A stretch of DNA of 64,000 nt from JAMXLO01 sp963719805 (lineage in GTDB: Bacteria; Pseudomonadota; Alphaproteobacteria; Acetobacterales; Acetobacteraceae), in the NCBI GenBank assembly GCA_963719805.1, contig CAVRDF010000001.1, positions 744,001 through 808,000 on the forward strand, in the 5' to 3' direction. Below, piece after piece: positions 27,508 through 40,264 of this stretch. Below the pieces are notes generated by a model. It was not told where the DNA came from and ran no database searches. It saw nothing but the letters and a program-made list of their open reading frames with translations. A program made the position numbers and the translations under genes. Within the stretch, counting starts at the first letter, position 1; each line of letters opens with the position of its first letter.

Positions 27508-27876
27508 TCAGCGGGACGGCGGCAGGGCCGGAGCGAAGCCGCCGAGGCGCACCTTACCGGCATCTGTTGTCGGTGCCAGGGTTGGGGCGAAGCCGCCGAG
27601 GCGAACCTTGCTGAAGTCGGAGGTCGGGGCCAGCGTGGGGGCGAAGCCACCGAGACGCACCTTTCCGGCGTCTGCCGTCGGAGCCAGCGCCGGGGCGAAG
27701 CCGCCGAGGCGAACTTTCCTGACGTCGGAGGTCGGGGCCAGCGTGGGGGCGAAGCCACCGAGACGCACCTTCGAACTGTCCGTCGTGGGCGCTAGGCTGG
27801 GCGCGAATCCACCCAAGCGGACTTTGCCAGCATCGGCGACGGTGGCGACGGAAGCAGAAGCGAAGCGAGACATCAT
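27508..27876 (-). CDS. Small tandem-repeat protein, candidate multicore peptide precursor
   Basis: A 122-residue protein. After a 17-residue leader-like N-terminus (MMSRFASASVATVADAG) come five complete 18-residue repeats and a sixth, shortened one: KVRLGGFAP, then S/T/A, LAPT, T/S/A, D and two variable residues (SS, VR, AG, FS, AG); the last ends ALPPSR. There is no Cys, Trp, Tyr or His in the repeats; each has Lys, Arg, one Phe, three Pro in full units, one or more Thr/Ser, and Asp. A strong AAGGAAGGG site lies upstream of a double ATG (27876/27873). A short leader, near-identical cores, a hairpin after the gene and following genes of unknown function match the layout of multicore RiPP precursors, but no known modifying enzyme is adjacent. 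A structural or surface repeat protein is the alternative. Confidence 0.7.
   Translation of the reverse strand: MMSRFASASVATVADAGKVRLGGFAPSLAPTTDSSKVRLGGFAPTLAPTSDVRKVRLGGFAPALAPTADAGKVRLGGFAPTLAPTSDFSKVRLGGFAPTLAPTTDAGKVRLGGFAPALPPSR
27511..27825 (-). repeat. Six in-frame 54-base tandem repeats
   Basis: The repeats encode KVRLGGFAPxLAPTxDxx. Two codon versions alternate, giving a higher-order 108-base period: a 48-base stretch beginning at 27616 is repeated without change at 27724. This indicates recent duplication of a two-unit block and protein-level conservation of the KVRLGGFAP core in the other units. Confidence 0.9.
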
Positions 27877-28284
27877 TTGAGACCCTTCCTTTAAGTGCCT
27901 ATCCAAGTTTGTTGCAGAGGCGTCTCCGCGCCCCTACATCCAGCGGTCACGATGATTCCACGTTAAGGATTTTTTGTCGTTGTTTTGACGTTATCTCGCC
28001 GTCAAATCGCAAGCCGCGTGAGCGGCTGCGGATTTTCCCCAAAAAGAGAAAGATTTGCCAAAAACTCGTCCCGATAAGTGAGACTTAGGGCGCAGAAGGT
28101 GACGTTCGCGCTTTTCCGTTAAAGGGCGTTAGGCGTTCCAGGCATTTCCTTTCGGGTACGACGCAAATTGGCTGCGGGCGGGCATCACAGCCGCCAGGGC
28201 GCGTTAGCGGATTAACGTTTGGGCGCCAAAACGCATCGACACTGGCGAGCCCAAATCAGAATGTAACCGTCGAGTTGTGTGGGC
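27877..28284. other. Intergenic region upstream of repeat gene
   Basis: About 400 bases between tldD and the repeat gene, both on the minus strand. It contains no supported gene. It is visibly richer in A+T tracts than its surroundings and holds two inverted repeats: 27984-28006 (listed separately) and 28218-28255, where TTTGGG-CGCCA pairs with TGGCG-(AG)-CCCAAA around a 14-base loop. The latter lies about 30-65 bases after the tldD stop and may end or protect the tldD transcript, though no U-run follows. No convincing -35/-10 pair was fixed by eye. Confidence 0.5.
27984..28006. promoter_or_regulatory. Inverted repeat TTTGACG-N9-CGTCAAA
   Basis: Perfect 7-base arms with a 9-base spacer, centred about 120 bases upstream of the repeat-gene start. 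The size and symmetry suit a dimeric regulator; the minus-strand arm also contains a TTGACG that could serve as a -35. The regulator is unknown. Confidence 0.45.
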
Positions 28285-29724
28285 TTATGCTGCAGTGCCA
28301 CCAACGGTGAGGCCGCTGAGTTTCAGCGTCGGTTGACCTACGCCGACAGGTACGCCCTGGCCGTTCTTGCCGCAGGTGCCAATCCCAGGATCAAGCGCCA
28401 GATCGTTCCCAATCATCGCCACCTTCGTCAGCGCGTCTGGGCCATTACCTATGAGCGTGGCGCCCTTCACCGGCGACGTGACTTTGCCGTCTTCGATCAA
28501 GTAGGCCTCGCTGGCAGAGAACACGAATTTACCGGACGTGATGTCGACCTGCCCACCGCCGAAATTAACCGCGTACAGGCCGCGCTTCACCGATCGGATC
28601 ATTTCCTCCGGCGAATGGATCCCGGCCAACATGATGGTGTTGGTCATGCGGGGCATTGGTGCGTGGGCATAGGATTGGCGGCGGCCGTTGCCCGTCGCGC
28701 GCATGCCCATCAGCCGAGCGTTTAGGCGATCCTGCATAAAGCCCACCAGGATGCCGTCTTCGATCAGCACCGTGCGGCTCGTCGGTGTGCCTTCGTCGTC
28801 GACCGTGAGACTACCTCGCCGGTCCGGCAACGTGCCGTCATCGACCACCGTCACCCCGGGGGAAGCAACGCGGGTGCCGAGCAGCCCGGAAAAAGCCGAG
28901 GTCTTCTTACGGTTGAAGTCGCCTTCCAGGCCATGACCGATCGCCTCGTGCAACAGGATACCCGGCCAGCCAGAACCGAGCACCACTTCCATTTCGCCAG
29001 CTGGAGCCGGGATGCTTTCCAGGTTGACCAACGCCTGCCGAAGCGCCTCGTCGACTGCCTCGCGCCAGACCGCCGGCGCGGTCACATGGTCGTAAGCAAA
29101 ACGGCCGCCGGTCCCGTAACTCCCGGTCTCGCGGCGGCCGCCGTGCTCCACCACCACCGAGACATTCAGTCGCACCAGCGGCCGCAAGTCGGCGACGCGC
29201 ACACCGTCGCGCCGCATAATCTGAACTGCCTGGAATTCGCCGCTGACCGACGCAAGCACCTGCACGACGCGCGTATCCTTGCCGCGGGCGTAGCTGTCGA
29301 TTTCTGACAAGAGCGCAGTGCGCGACGGGAAATCAGCGGCGCCAAGCGGATTGGCATCGGAATACAGGCGCGAGTTGGTGGCGCGCGGAGGTTCGGCCGC
29401 AACGCCGACGTGGCCGGCAGCCACCGCCGCGACACTCTCGGCAGCGCGCCTAAGGGCCGGTTCCGAAAGCTCGCCGGCGTGCGCGTAGCCGGTTGCCTCG
29501 TCCGCGACCGCGCGCAGTCCAAAGCCCAGCGTAGTGTCGAAGCCTGCTGCCCGGATGCGGCCATCGTCCAAGCTGATCTGCTCGCTCTCGCGATACTCAA
29601 GGTAAAGTTCGCCATCGTCGCTTCTGGCAAGCGCGGACCCGAGCGCAGCCTCGGCCGCGGCGCGATCAAGCTGCGCCTCAGCGCGCTCGAAGAACAATCT
29701 ATCGGTGGCGGCGAGCGCGGTCAT
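28285..29724 (-). CDS. tldD: Metalloprotease TldD
   Basis: A 479-residue zinc protease subunit of the TldD/TldE complex. The metal motif HEAIGHGLEGDF lies in the middle, and the C-terminal IGTCGKNGQGVPVGVGQPTL stretch is typical of TldD. In Escherichia coli TldD/E removes leader sequences, for example from microcin B17, and degrades unfolded peptides. The start at 29724 (TALAATDRLFFERAEAQLD) is preferred over a Met 27 bases upstream that overlaps the kinase gene. TldD is widespread in alphaproteobacteria, often near cytochrome oxidase genes, so its place next to ctaA is ordinary; being upstream of a repetitive peptide gene may be chance or meaningful. tldE is not in the window. Confidence 0.93.
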   Translation of the reverse strand: MTALAATDRLFFERAEAQLDRAAAEAALGSALARSDDGELYLEYRESEQISLDDGRIRAAGFDTTLGFGLRAVADEATGYAHAGELSEPALRRAAESVAAVAAGHVGVAAEPPRATNSRLYSDANPLGAADFPSRTALLSEIDSYARGKDTRVVQVLASVSGEFQAVQIMRRDGVRVADLRPLVRLNVSVVVEHGGRRETGSYGTGGRFAYDHVTAPAVWREAVDEALRQALVNLESIPAPAGEMEVVLGSGWPGILLHEAIGHGLEGDFNRKKTSAFSGLLGTRVASPGVTVVDDGTLPDRRGSLTVDDEGTPTSRTVLIEDGILVGFMQDRLNARLMGMRATGNGRRQSYAHAPMPRMTNTIMLAGIHSPEEMIRSVKRGLYAVNFGGGQVDITSGKFVFSASEAYLIEDGKVTSPVKGATLIGNGPDALTKVAMIGNDLALDPGIGTCGKNGQGVPVGVGQPTLKLSGLTVGGTAA

Positions 29725-29747
29725 GATGGAAAGCCCCTGAAGACATC

Positions 29748-32044
<2,297 letters not shown>

Positions 32045-32048
<4 letters not shown>

Positions 32049-33140
32049 TGGCGACGTCCGATAGCAGGTAGCCGTGTCGCATGGAGCAACACCACGGCCG
32101 CAGTAAGCGTCAGCACGGCAACGCATTGGTGCAACGCCGCCAACGCGGCCGGTACCGACGAACAGCAAAGTCGCAACGCCCAGGCCGAATTGGCACAATA
32201 CGGCGATGCCAAATGCCAACAGCGGAATGCGCACTGCTGGTGAGGCACTGGCGCCGAAGCCCATCATATTGATCGAGATTGCCGCGAGCGCAGTCAGTAT
32301 CGCCAATAGGCGGTGATCGAACTGCACGGCGGCGATGTTCTCTGTCAGATTTCGCGGAAGCGGCGTCATTGCATCATACGCGGATGGGATCAGCCGGCCT
32401 TCCATCAGCGGGAAGGTGTTGTAGGCGAACCCCGCGTGGGTACCGGCCACGAAGCCCCCCGCGACGATTGTGAGTGCGACGAGGCCGCAGCAGATCCAAC
32501 TCATGCGGTAAAGCATGGGGTTCGATCCGACGCGGCGCGGCGCGCGATGCAACACCGACAGCCCCGTCCACAGCAGCGCAACATAGAGAACGAGCGCGAC
32601 CCCCAAATGCGCCACCAGGCGGAATGGCGAAACCGAGGTCGCATCTGGCAGAAAGCCGGATGCGACCATAAACCAGCCAACCGCTCCTTGCAGGCCTCCG
32701 AGTACAAACAGCAGAAACAGACGTGGGCGCAGCCGGCGTTCCATCCGTCCGGTCGCCCAGAACCAGATCAGTGGTCCCAGAAATGCAAGGCCGATTAGCC
32801 GACCCCAAAGCCGGTGAATCCATTCGAGCCAGAAGATATGTTTGAAGCCGGCGAGGCCGAAGCCTTCGTTCACCAGCGCGTACTGCGGGATCTGCTGATA
32901 GAGTTGGAACAGCCGCTGCCAGTCGGCGTCGTTCATCGGCGGCAAAATGCCGCTGAACGGTGCCCATTCCATGATTGAAAGACCAGATCCGGTGAGCCGG
33001 GTTACGCCGCCAAGTACGATCATGACCATGATCATGCCGGCAACGCTGAAAAGCCAGAATGCGATGAGTCGACGGCTACGGTATCCGGCCGCGCGCTCTT
33101 CGGGCGGGGCACCAGGGAAATCGCGAACGTCAAAAGGCAT
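32045..33140 (-). pseudogene. ctaA: Heme A synthase CtaA, frameshifted near 3' end
   Basis: COX15/CtaA type 2, which oxidises the heme O methyl group to make heme A for cytochrome aa3 oxidase. Eight membrane helices and the conserved His residues are visible: WLEWIHRLWGR, PFRLVAHLGVAL, GTHAGFAYNTFPLM and AVQFDHRLLA. Near 32155 one extra G (GTCGGTACC for GTCGTACC) shifts the frame after GVATLLFV; the other frame restores VPAALAALHQCVAVLTL with the last heme His, ending at 32045. Corrected length is 364 residues, normal. As written the last helix is lost and translation runs into the kinase gene. Because ctaA is needed for aa3 respiration, a sequencing error is quite likely. Confidence 0.88.
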
Positions 33141-33198
33141 GGCACACTATAGCCGCAGGCGCAGCACCCTAGATACTCCGCGCTAGGGATCGCGTGTG

Positions 33199-33459
33199 TC
33201 AGTGCAGTCGCAGGTAAGCGCCCGGGCTGCGGTATGACGGAGGCTTGATCAGCTTGGCCGAGGCAACGCGCACCGAGTGGACCTTCCCATCAAGCTCCCG
33301 GTGCCAAAAGTCGAGGAACTTCTGCAGCGCCGGGAACTTCGGGCCGATGTCCATGTCCTGCCAGATGTAGCTCTGAAGGATGCCTGGGTGGTCGGGCAAG
33401 TGGTACAGGATCTCAGCCGTGGTGAGACGATAATCCTTCAGTTGCAATGCCAGGCTCAT
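33199..33459 (-). CDS. Usg family protein
   Basis: An 86-residue protein of the Usg family, found in alphaproteobacteria; function unknown. Family pattern: LKDYRLTTAEILYHLPDHPG, LQSYIWQDMDIGPKFPALQK, FLDFWHRELDGKVHSVRVA and a final YLRLH. The start at 33459 has GGAGACC upstream and matches the usual N-terminus; a Met 14 codons further upstream is not needed. It is divergent from groES with a 278-base regulatory region between. Confidence 0.88.
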   Translation of the reverse strand: MSLALQLKDYRLTTAEILYHLPDHPGILQSYIWQDMDIGPKFPALQKFLDFWHRELDGKVHSVRVASAKLIKPPSYRSPGAYLRLH

Positions 33460-33553
33460 CTTGGTCTCCGTGTTGCCCCAGGCAATCGTTGACAACAGCA
33501 TGACATGACGTGGCGTTGCTTAGGCAACAACTAGTCGCAGGTATTTCAATAGT

Positions 33554-33580
33554 TTAGCACTCGCCTGCAGGAATTGCTGC
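33554..33580 (+). promoter_or_regulatory. Degenerate CIRCE-like element
   Basis: A perfect left CIRCE arm TTAGCACTC, a 9-base spacer, then AATTGCTGC, which keeps 5 of 9 bases of the right arm GAGTGCTAA. It lies upstream of the putative -35. It could be a weak second HrcA site or a relic. Confidence 0.5.
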
Positions 33581-33587
33581 TGGCCGC

Positions 33588-33616
33588 TTGACAGTTCGCG
33601 GCGACGCGACTAGATC
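33588..33616 (+). promoter_or_regulatory. groES promoter
   Basis: TTGACA, a 17-base spacer and TAGATC form a vegetative-type promoter; transcription would start near 33622-33624, inside the CIRCE element that follows. The -10 is weak against the consensus. No RpoH-type alternative was assigned. Confidence 0.6.
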
Positions 33617-33617
33617 G

Positions 33618-33644
33618 CTGGCACTCCCTGAGGGGGAGTGCTAA
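33618..33644 (+). promoter_or_regulatory. CIRCE operator (HrcA site)
   Basis: CTGGCACTC-N9-GAGTGCTAA: the right arm is perfect and the left arm has two mismatches to TTAGCACTC. It overlaps the predicted groESL transcription start, the usual place for HrcA repression of heat-shock genes. hrcA itself is not in the window. Confidence 0.85.
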
Positions 33645-33737
33645 CGAACCAGTGCTGCGGTGCCCATACAGGGGCTGCGGGGGGAACGTTGGCGTATCCG
33701 TTCAATCCCATTGGCGATCACTCAAGGAGCGATCCGA

Positions 33738-34055
33738 ATGAAGTTCCGTCCTCTGCACGACCGGGTCGTGGTCCGTCGGCTTGAAGCCGAAGAGAAGACC
33801 GCGGGCGGCATTATCATCCCCGACACGGCGAAGGAAAAGCCGATGGAGGGTGAAGTCATCGCGGTCGGAGCCGGCGCCCGTGACGAAGCCGGCAAGCTGG
33901 TACCGCTCGACGTCAAGGCCGGCGACCGCATCCTGTTCGGCAAGTGGTCCGGCACCGAGGTGAAGCTCGATGGCGAGGAGCTCCTGATCATGAAGGAGTC
34001 CGACATCATGGGCATCATCGAGGGCCAGCCCGCCGCCAAGCGCAAGGCCGCTTAA
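33738..34055 (+). CDS. groES: Co-chaperonin GroES
   Basis: A 105-residue Cpn10 ring protein that caps GroEL. KFRPLHDRVVVRRLEAEEKT (start) and the mobile loop KTAGGIIIPDTAKEKP are diagnostic, followed by GKWSGTEVKLDGEELLIMKE. It is slightly longer than usual through an Ala/Lys tail (GQPAAKRKAA). ATG at 33738 has AAGGAG upstream; an in-frame Met 26 codons earlier is inside the leader. It is followed after 31 bases by groEL. Confidence 0.97.
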   Translation: MKFRPLHDRVVVRRLEAEEKTAGGIIIPDTAKEKPMEGEVIAVGAGARDEAGKLVPLDVKAGDRILFGKWSGTEVKLDGEELLIMKESDIMGIIEGQPAAKRKAA

Positions 34056-34086
34056 TCCAGACTGCAAACACGAAGGAATCTGACAC

Positions 34087-35727
<1,641 letters not shown>

Positions 35728-35753
35728 GCCGAAGTTCACCCGCTACAAATCGG

Positions 35754-35783
35754 AAGGGGCGGACCGCCAAGGTCCGCCCCTTT
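35754..35783 (+). terminator. Rho-independent terminator after groEL
   Basis: AAGGGGCGGACC and GGTCCGCCCCTT form a 12-bp stem around a 5-base loop, followed by TCTGTTTG. It is the strongest intrinsic terminator seen in the window. Confidence 0.9.
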
Positions 35784-35942
35784 CTGTTTGTGGTCGAACG
35801 AAATCCCGATCAGTGATGCTCGACGGATCCTGTCTGCCCGAACTCGCCGGAACGCTGGACGAAGCACAGGCCTCCCTTTACCTGCCGTTAAGTCATCCCC
35901 GTTTACCGATCCTGGGAGGTAGGTCGGACTGCGGGGATTCTA

Positions 35943-38900
35943 ATGTCTGGGACTGGCAGGACGATCTCGGGTTCCTCAACGACAGGCGTCACCCTTACCA
36001 GCATTGCGGATAGCCCCGTGCTCGTGGCCGGGTCGGCCGAGATCTACGCCACGGTCAATGCCGCACTCTACGCCGCGGCTAGTGCGACATATGCGTGGCT
36101 CATCGATAATTTCGGCACGCTCGCGGCGCTTTCTGGGCAGGGCATCCAGATAGGATCGGTTGGCGCCACTGTCGCAAGCGGCGTGGTTATCAACGAGGCC
36201 GCCGGCACGATCACCAGCGCTCTGACTGGCGTGGCGATCTATGGCGATGGTGTGGTCACCAACCTGACGGGCGGCCTTATAACCTTGAGCAGCACGGCCG
36301 GGTTCGGCATCGGCATCCTTGGCGTTGGCAGCGTGGTCAATGCCGGCATTATCGATGCCAGCACTGCAGGAGCCGGCGTCTATCTGAACGCGGGCGGTGC
36401 CGTCACCAACCAGACCGGCGGCACGATTATCGGTCGTAACGGCATTTTGCTGGACGGACCCGGTTCGGTCACCAACATGGCAGGCGGCATCATCAGCGGC
36501 GGCGACTTCGGCGTGCTGTTCTCTGGCTCGAGCAATGGCACGATCGACAATACCGGCAGTATCACGAGCGATGGAACCGCGGCCGCTCTAGGATCGGGCG
36601 CCAGCTTACTGATCAATCGCCACGGCGGTGTGATCGAAGGCGCGGTTGCTGGCATCGTCCTGGGAGGTGCCGGCACTGTTAGCAACGAATCCAGCGGCAC
36701 CATCGTCGGTACCTGGGGGCGATGCCATTAGCGCCGTTGTTGACGCCAGCGATAAGGTCACCATCGATAACAGCGGCGCGCTGAGTGGTGGGGGGCGTGG
36801 CGTCTATGTCGGGGCCAACGCTCCCATCAATGACAGCCTGATCGTCAACCGGACCGGCGGCGCGATTGATGGTGTAACGGCAGGCGTATCCGTTTCTGGG
36901 GCGGGTACGATCAGCAATTTCATTGCCGGCGCAATATCGGCGACCAACGGCGATGGGATTGCTTTCAGCGATCACGCCGTCGTTGACAATCAAGGCACCG
37001 TTTACGGCGGCGGCGGTCTCGGCGTGGGCGTCGATCTGGGCGGGGGCGGCCTGATCACCAACGATGCCGCCGGGTCGATCAGCGGTGGCCTGTACGGTGT
37101 CCTATTCTCCGGCTCGGCGGCCGGTACTCTCGACAATGCCGGCACGATTGTCAGTGATGGAACGGCTGCTGCGCACCTGGGGCCGGAGGGCAGTTCACTC
37201 ATCAATCGCGACGGCGGAGTGATCACGGGCTCTCTCAACAGCGACGGCGCTTTCTTGGGCGCCGCCGGATCCATCACCAATCAGTCCGGTGGCATCATCA
37301 CCAGCACTAGCAGCGATGCCGTCGACGCCAACGTTGTTAAAGCCGGCGACAAGGTCACGATCGACAACAGCGGTACGCTGAGTGGTGGCGGGCGCGGCGT
37401 ATATATCGGTGCCAGCGGAAGCCTGGTCGCGGACAGCCTGATCATGAATCGCGGCAGCGGTGCGATCTCAGGCGCAATCAGGGGCATCGTTGTCAGCGGA
37501 TCGGGCACAGTGACCAACGCGATGGGCGCCACTATCGCCGGAGGCGTGAACGGCGTCGAATTCGATGGATCGGGCACGGTCAGCAATATGGCTGGAGGGC
37601 TGATATCGGCGCAAACCTCTGCGGCCGTCAGCTTCTCCGGCTCCGCGCCCGGTACAGTCGACAACTCAGGCAGCATCGATGGCAGTGACGCAACGGCCAG
37701 TGGCATATTTATTTACGCGGGCGGCTCCGTCACCAACCACCAACTTGGCACCATTGCAGGCGGCAAGTACGGCGTCCACTTCAACGGTGGTTCCGGCGCC
37801 GCCGCAGCAATTCTGGACAATGAGGGCGCGATCATTGGCGGCGAGTTTGGCGTCGCTTTCTCCGCTGACATAGGCATCACTGCCAATACATTGGACAACG
37901 CAGGCGCGATCTCGGGTGGCGCGTATGGCGTAGCCATGTTTGCTGCGGGTTCGGTCATCAATGCGGCCGGCGGCACGATCACCGGCGGGGTTGGTGCAGG
38001 TTTCTATGCCTCCGACAGCACCCTCACCAACGCTGGAACGATCGCAGGCACGGCTGGGGCCGCTGTATTCTTCTCTGGCAGTGCCAACGGCCGGCTGATC
38101 GTCGACCCTGGTGCGGTCTTCATTGGTGACGTCGACGGCGGCACAGGCGTTTTAGAATTGGCGTCCGCTGGCAGCGGGGGGACTTTGCTCGGTGTCGGCG
38201 GTTCAATCACCAACTTTGCGACGGTGAGCTTCGACCCCGGCGGGCAATGGACCCTCGGGGTTGATTCGACCAGCCTGTCCAGTGCGATCACCGGATTTGC
38301 CAGCGGCGACACCATCGATCTCGCCAACTTTGTCGCCACCAGCGATACGTTCGACACCCAGAGCAACTTGCTGACGCTGACGGATGCCAACAGCAAGCAG
38401 GCGACCCTGCAAATTCAAGGCAGCTTCGCGACGTCCAATTTCTTCGTCAGGCCGGACGGCACTGGCGGGACCGATATCACATCGGGGATCGCCTGGGCCG
38501 ACAGCGATGGCGACTGGAACGTGGCGGGCAATTGGTCACCGGCCATCGTGCCCGGCGCCAGCGATACCGCGCTGATCAACAAGGCAGGCGTCAACACCGT
38601 GACGATTGCCTCGTCCGAAAGTGTGGTTTCCAATATTCTGATTCTGGATGGTCCGGGCGATGCTCTGCAGGTCGCAGGCACGCTGGCAATGATCGACACT
38701 TTCACGATAAACCAAGGTGCGGTCAGTCTCGGTTCTACCGGCGTGATCGGCGGTGGCACGATCGCCGACATCCCAGGCGGCAGCTTCACGTTTGCTAACG
38801 GCGCCCTGAATGACGTGACGTTCAAGGGCATACTTGAGATCGCCGCCAACGACACGCTGAATGTCACCCACGGGCTGACTGTCCTCGGGCCGGTCTCGGG

Positions 38901-40230
38901 CAATGCGGGGACGATTGACTTGGCTCCCGGTGGGAGCACCGAGCTGATTTTCCGTGGTGACCAAACCATCAACTCCGCCGCCATCAATCTTGACGGCACC
39001 ACCGCCGATACCGTGGACATCTTTGGCGGTAACGTCACGTTTGGCGACAACCTGGTGATGAACAGTAGGGCCACCGGCGCCTTGGCAGTCCTGCACCTGG
39101 ACCAGGGCGGCAGTTTGCTGCTGGACGGCACGGTGAACGCCATCGCGGCAGACGGAACATTCTCGGTCACTGGAGCCACGACGTTCGCCAACCACGGCCG
39201 GATCAACATCGGCAACGGCGACACGCTAAGCTTGGACACACCGATCGTCGGCAGCGGTGCCGGCGCGATCGATATCGGCAGCAACGGCATTGCGCGTTTT
39301 GCCGCCGCGGTGGCGGCCGATCAGACGCTTACCTTCGACGATGCCACTGGCGTGCTGATGCTCGATGATGCAGTGGACTTCAATGCCAACATCGTCGGGT
39401 TTGATGCAGGCAACACCATCGATTTGACCACGATCCAGGCCGATGGAGCGTTTTGGACTCCCGGACAAACGGGGCAGCCAGGCTTCCTGTTGGTCAAAAA
39501 CGGCGCTGCCACCGTGGCCACGCTGAGGATCTCGGGCGATTACACCGGCGCCGCGTTCACCGTTGTCCCGAGCGGCAGTGGCTCGACAATCACCGTCGCC
39601 GGCGTGCCGCCCTGTTTCGCCGAGGGCACCCGGGTTCTAACGCCACGAGGCGCAGTTCCGGTCGAGCGCCTGCGCGAAGGCGATACCGTGCTGACGGTAT
39701 CTGGCGCCCGGCAGCGCATCCAATGGGTCGGCTATCGCCATGTGGACTGCCGACGACACATCGATCGTGCGCGAGCACTGCCGATACGCATTGCGCGCCA
39801 CGCGTTTGGCGAGAACCGGCCAAAGCGTCCGTTGTTGCTGTCGCCTGATCACTCGGTGTTTGTCGAGAGCGTGCTGATCCCCATCAAATTCCTGGTCAAT
39901 GGCAGCACGATCATCCAGGTCGAGGTCGATGCGGTTAGCTACTTCCACATCGAACTGGAGCGTCATGACGTGCTGCTGGCCGAGGGGTTGCCGGCGGAGA
40001 CCTATCTGGAGACGGGAGGCCGTAATGCCTTCGCCAACGGCGGCGGCACGATGCAATTGCATCCGGACTTTGCGCCGGACCAAACGCGTGTTGCAATGCT
40101 CTGGCGCAATTTCGGCTATGCGCCGCTGCTGGGTTGCAATGGCGAATTGGAGCGAGTGCAGCGGCAGCTTGCCTGGCAGGCGGCGCAGCTCGGCAGTGCG
40201 ACGCCGCGACGCACGCGGCGGGCTGCCTGA
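35943..40230 (+). pseudogene. Giant repeat protein with C-terminal Hint domain, frameshifted
   Basis: A secreted-type repeat protein. The first ~900 residues are beta-helix-like repeats built on GTVSN..GGTI.GG..GV.F.GS..GT.DN.GSI, as in autotransporter passenger domains; a transitional region (DWNVAGNWSPAIVPGASDTA) and further beta-rich repeats follow. The last ~190 residues form a Hint (hedgehog/intein, Hint_2-like) domain: CFAEGTRVLTPRGAVPVERL, then LLLSPDHSVFVE. Hint domains can self-cleave at the Cys. The frame breaks at 36715-36719, a run of five G; four G would join the first part (to SGTIVGTWG) to DAISAVVDASDKVTIDNSG without a gap. The corrected product is 1428 residues. No classical signal peptide is seen; export may be type I. 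It follows the groEL terminator and is a single gene. Confidence 0.8.
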
Positions 40231-40264
40231 AGCCGATGCTTACCGGTTGGATATACAAGCATAT

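Noticed and set aside
27511..27825. CRISPR-like tandem repeats
   Set aside because: Repeats are directly adjacent 54-base units without spacers, in frame with a protein and preceded by a ribosome binding site.
27608..27880. Plus-strand open frame of 90 residues through the repeats
   Set aside because: It is the antisense shadow of the repeat gene; it lacks a good ribosome binding site, and the minus-strand frame has a strong one.
36715..36719. Phase-variable G tract in the Hint protein
   Set aside because: Five G is short for slipped-strand switching; kept only as a possibility.
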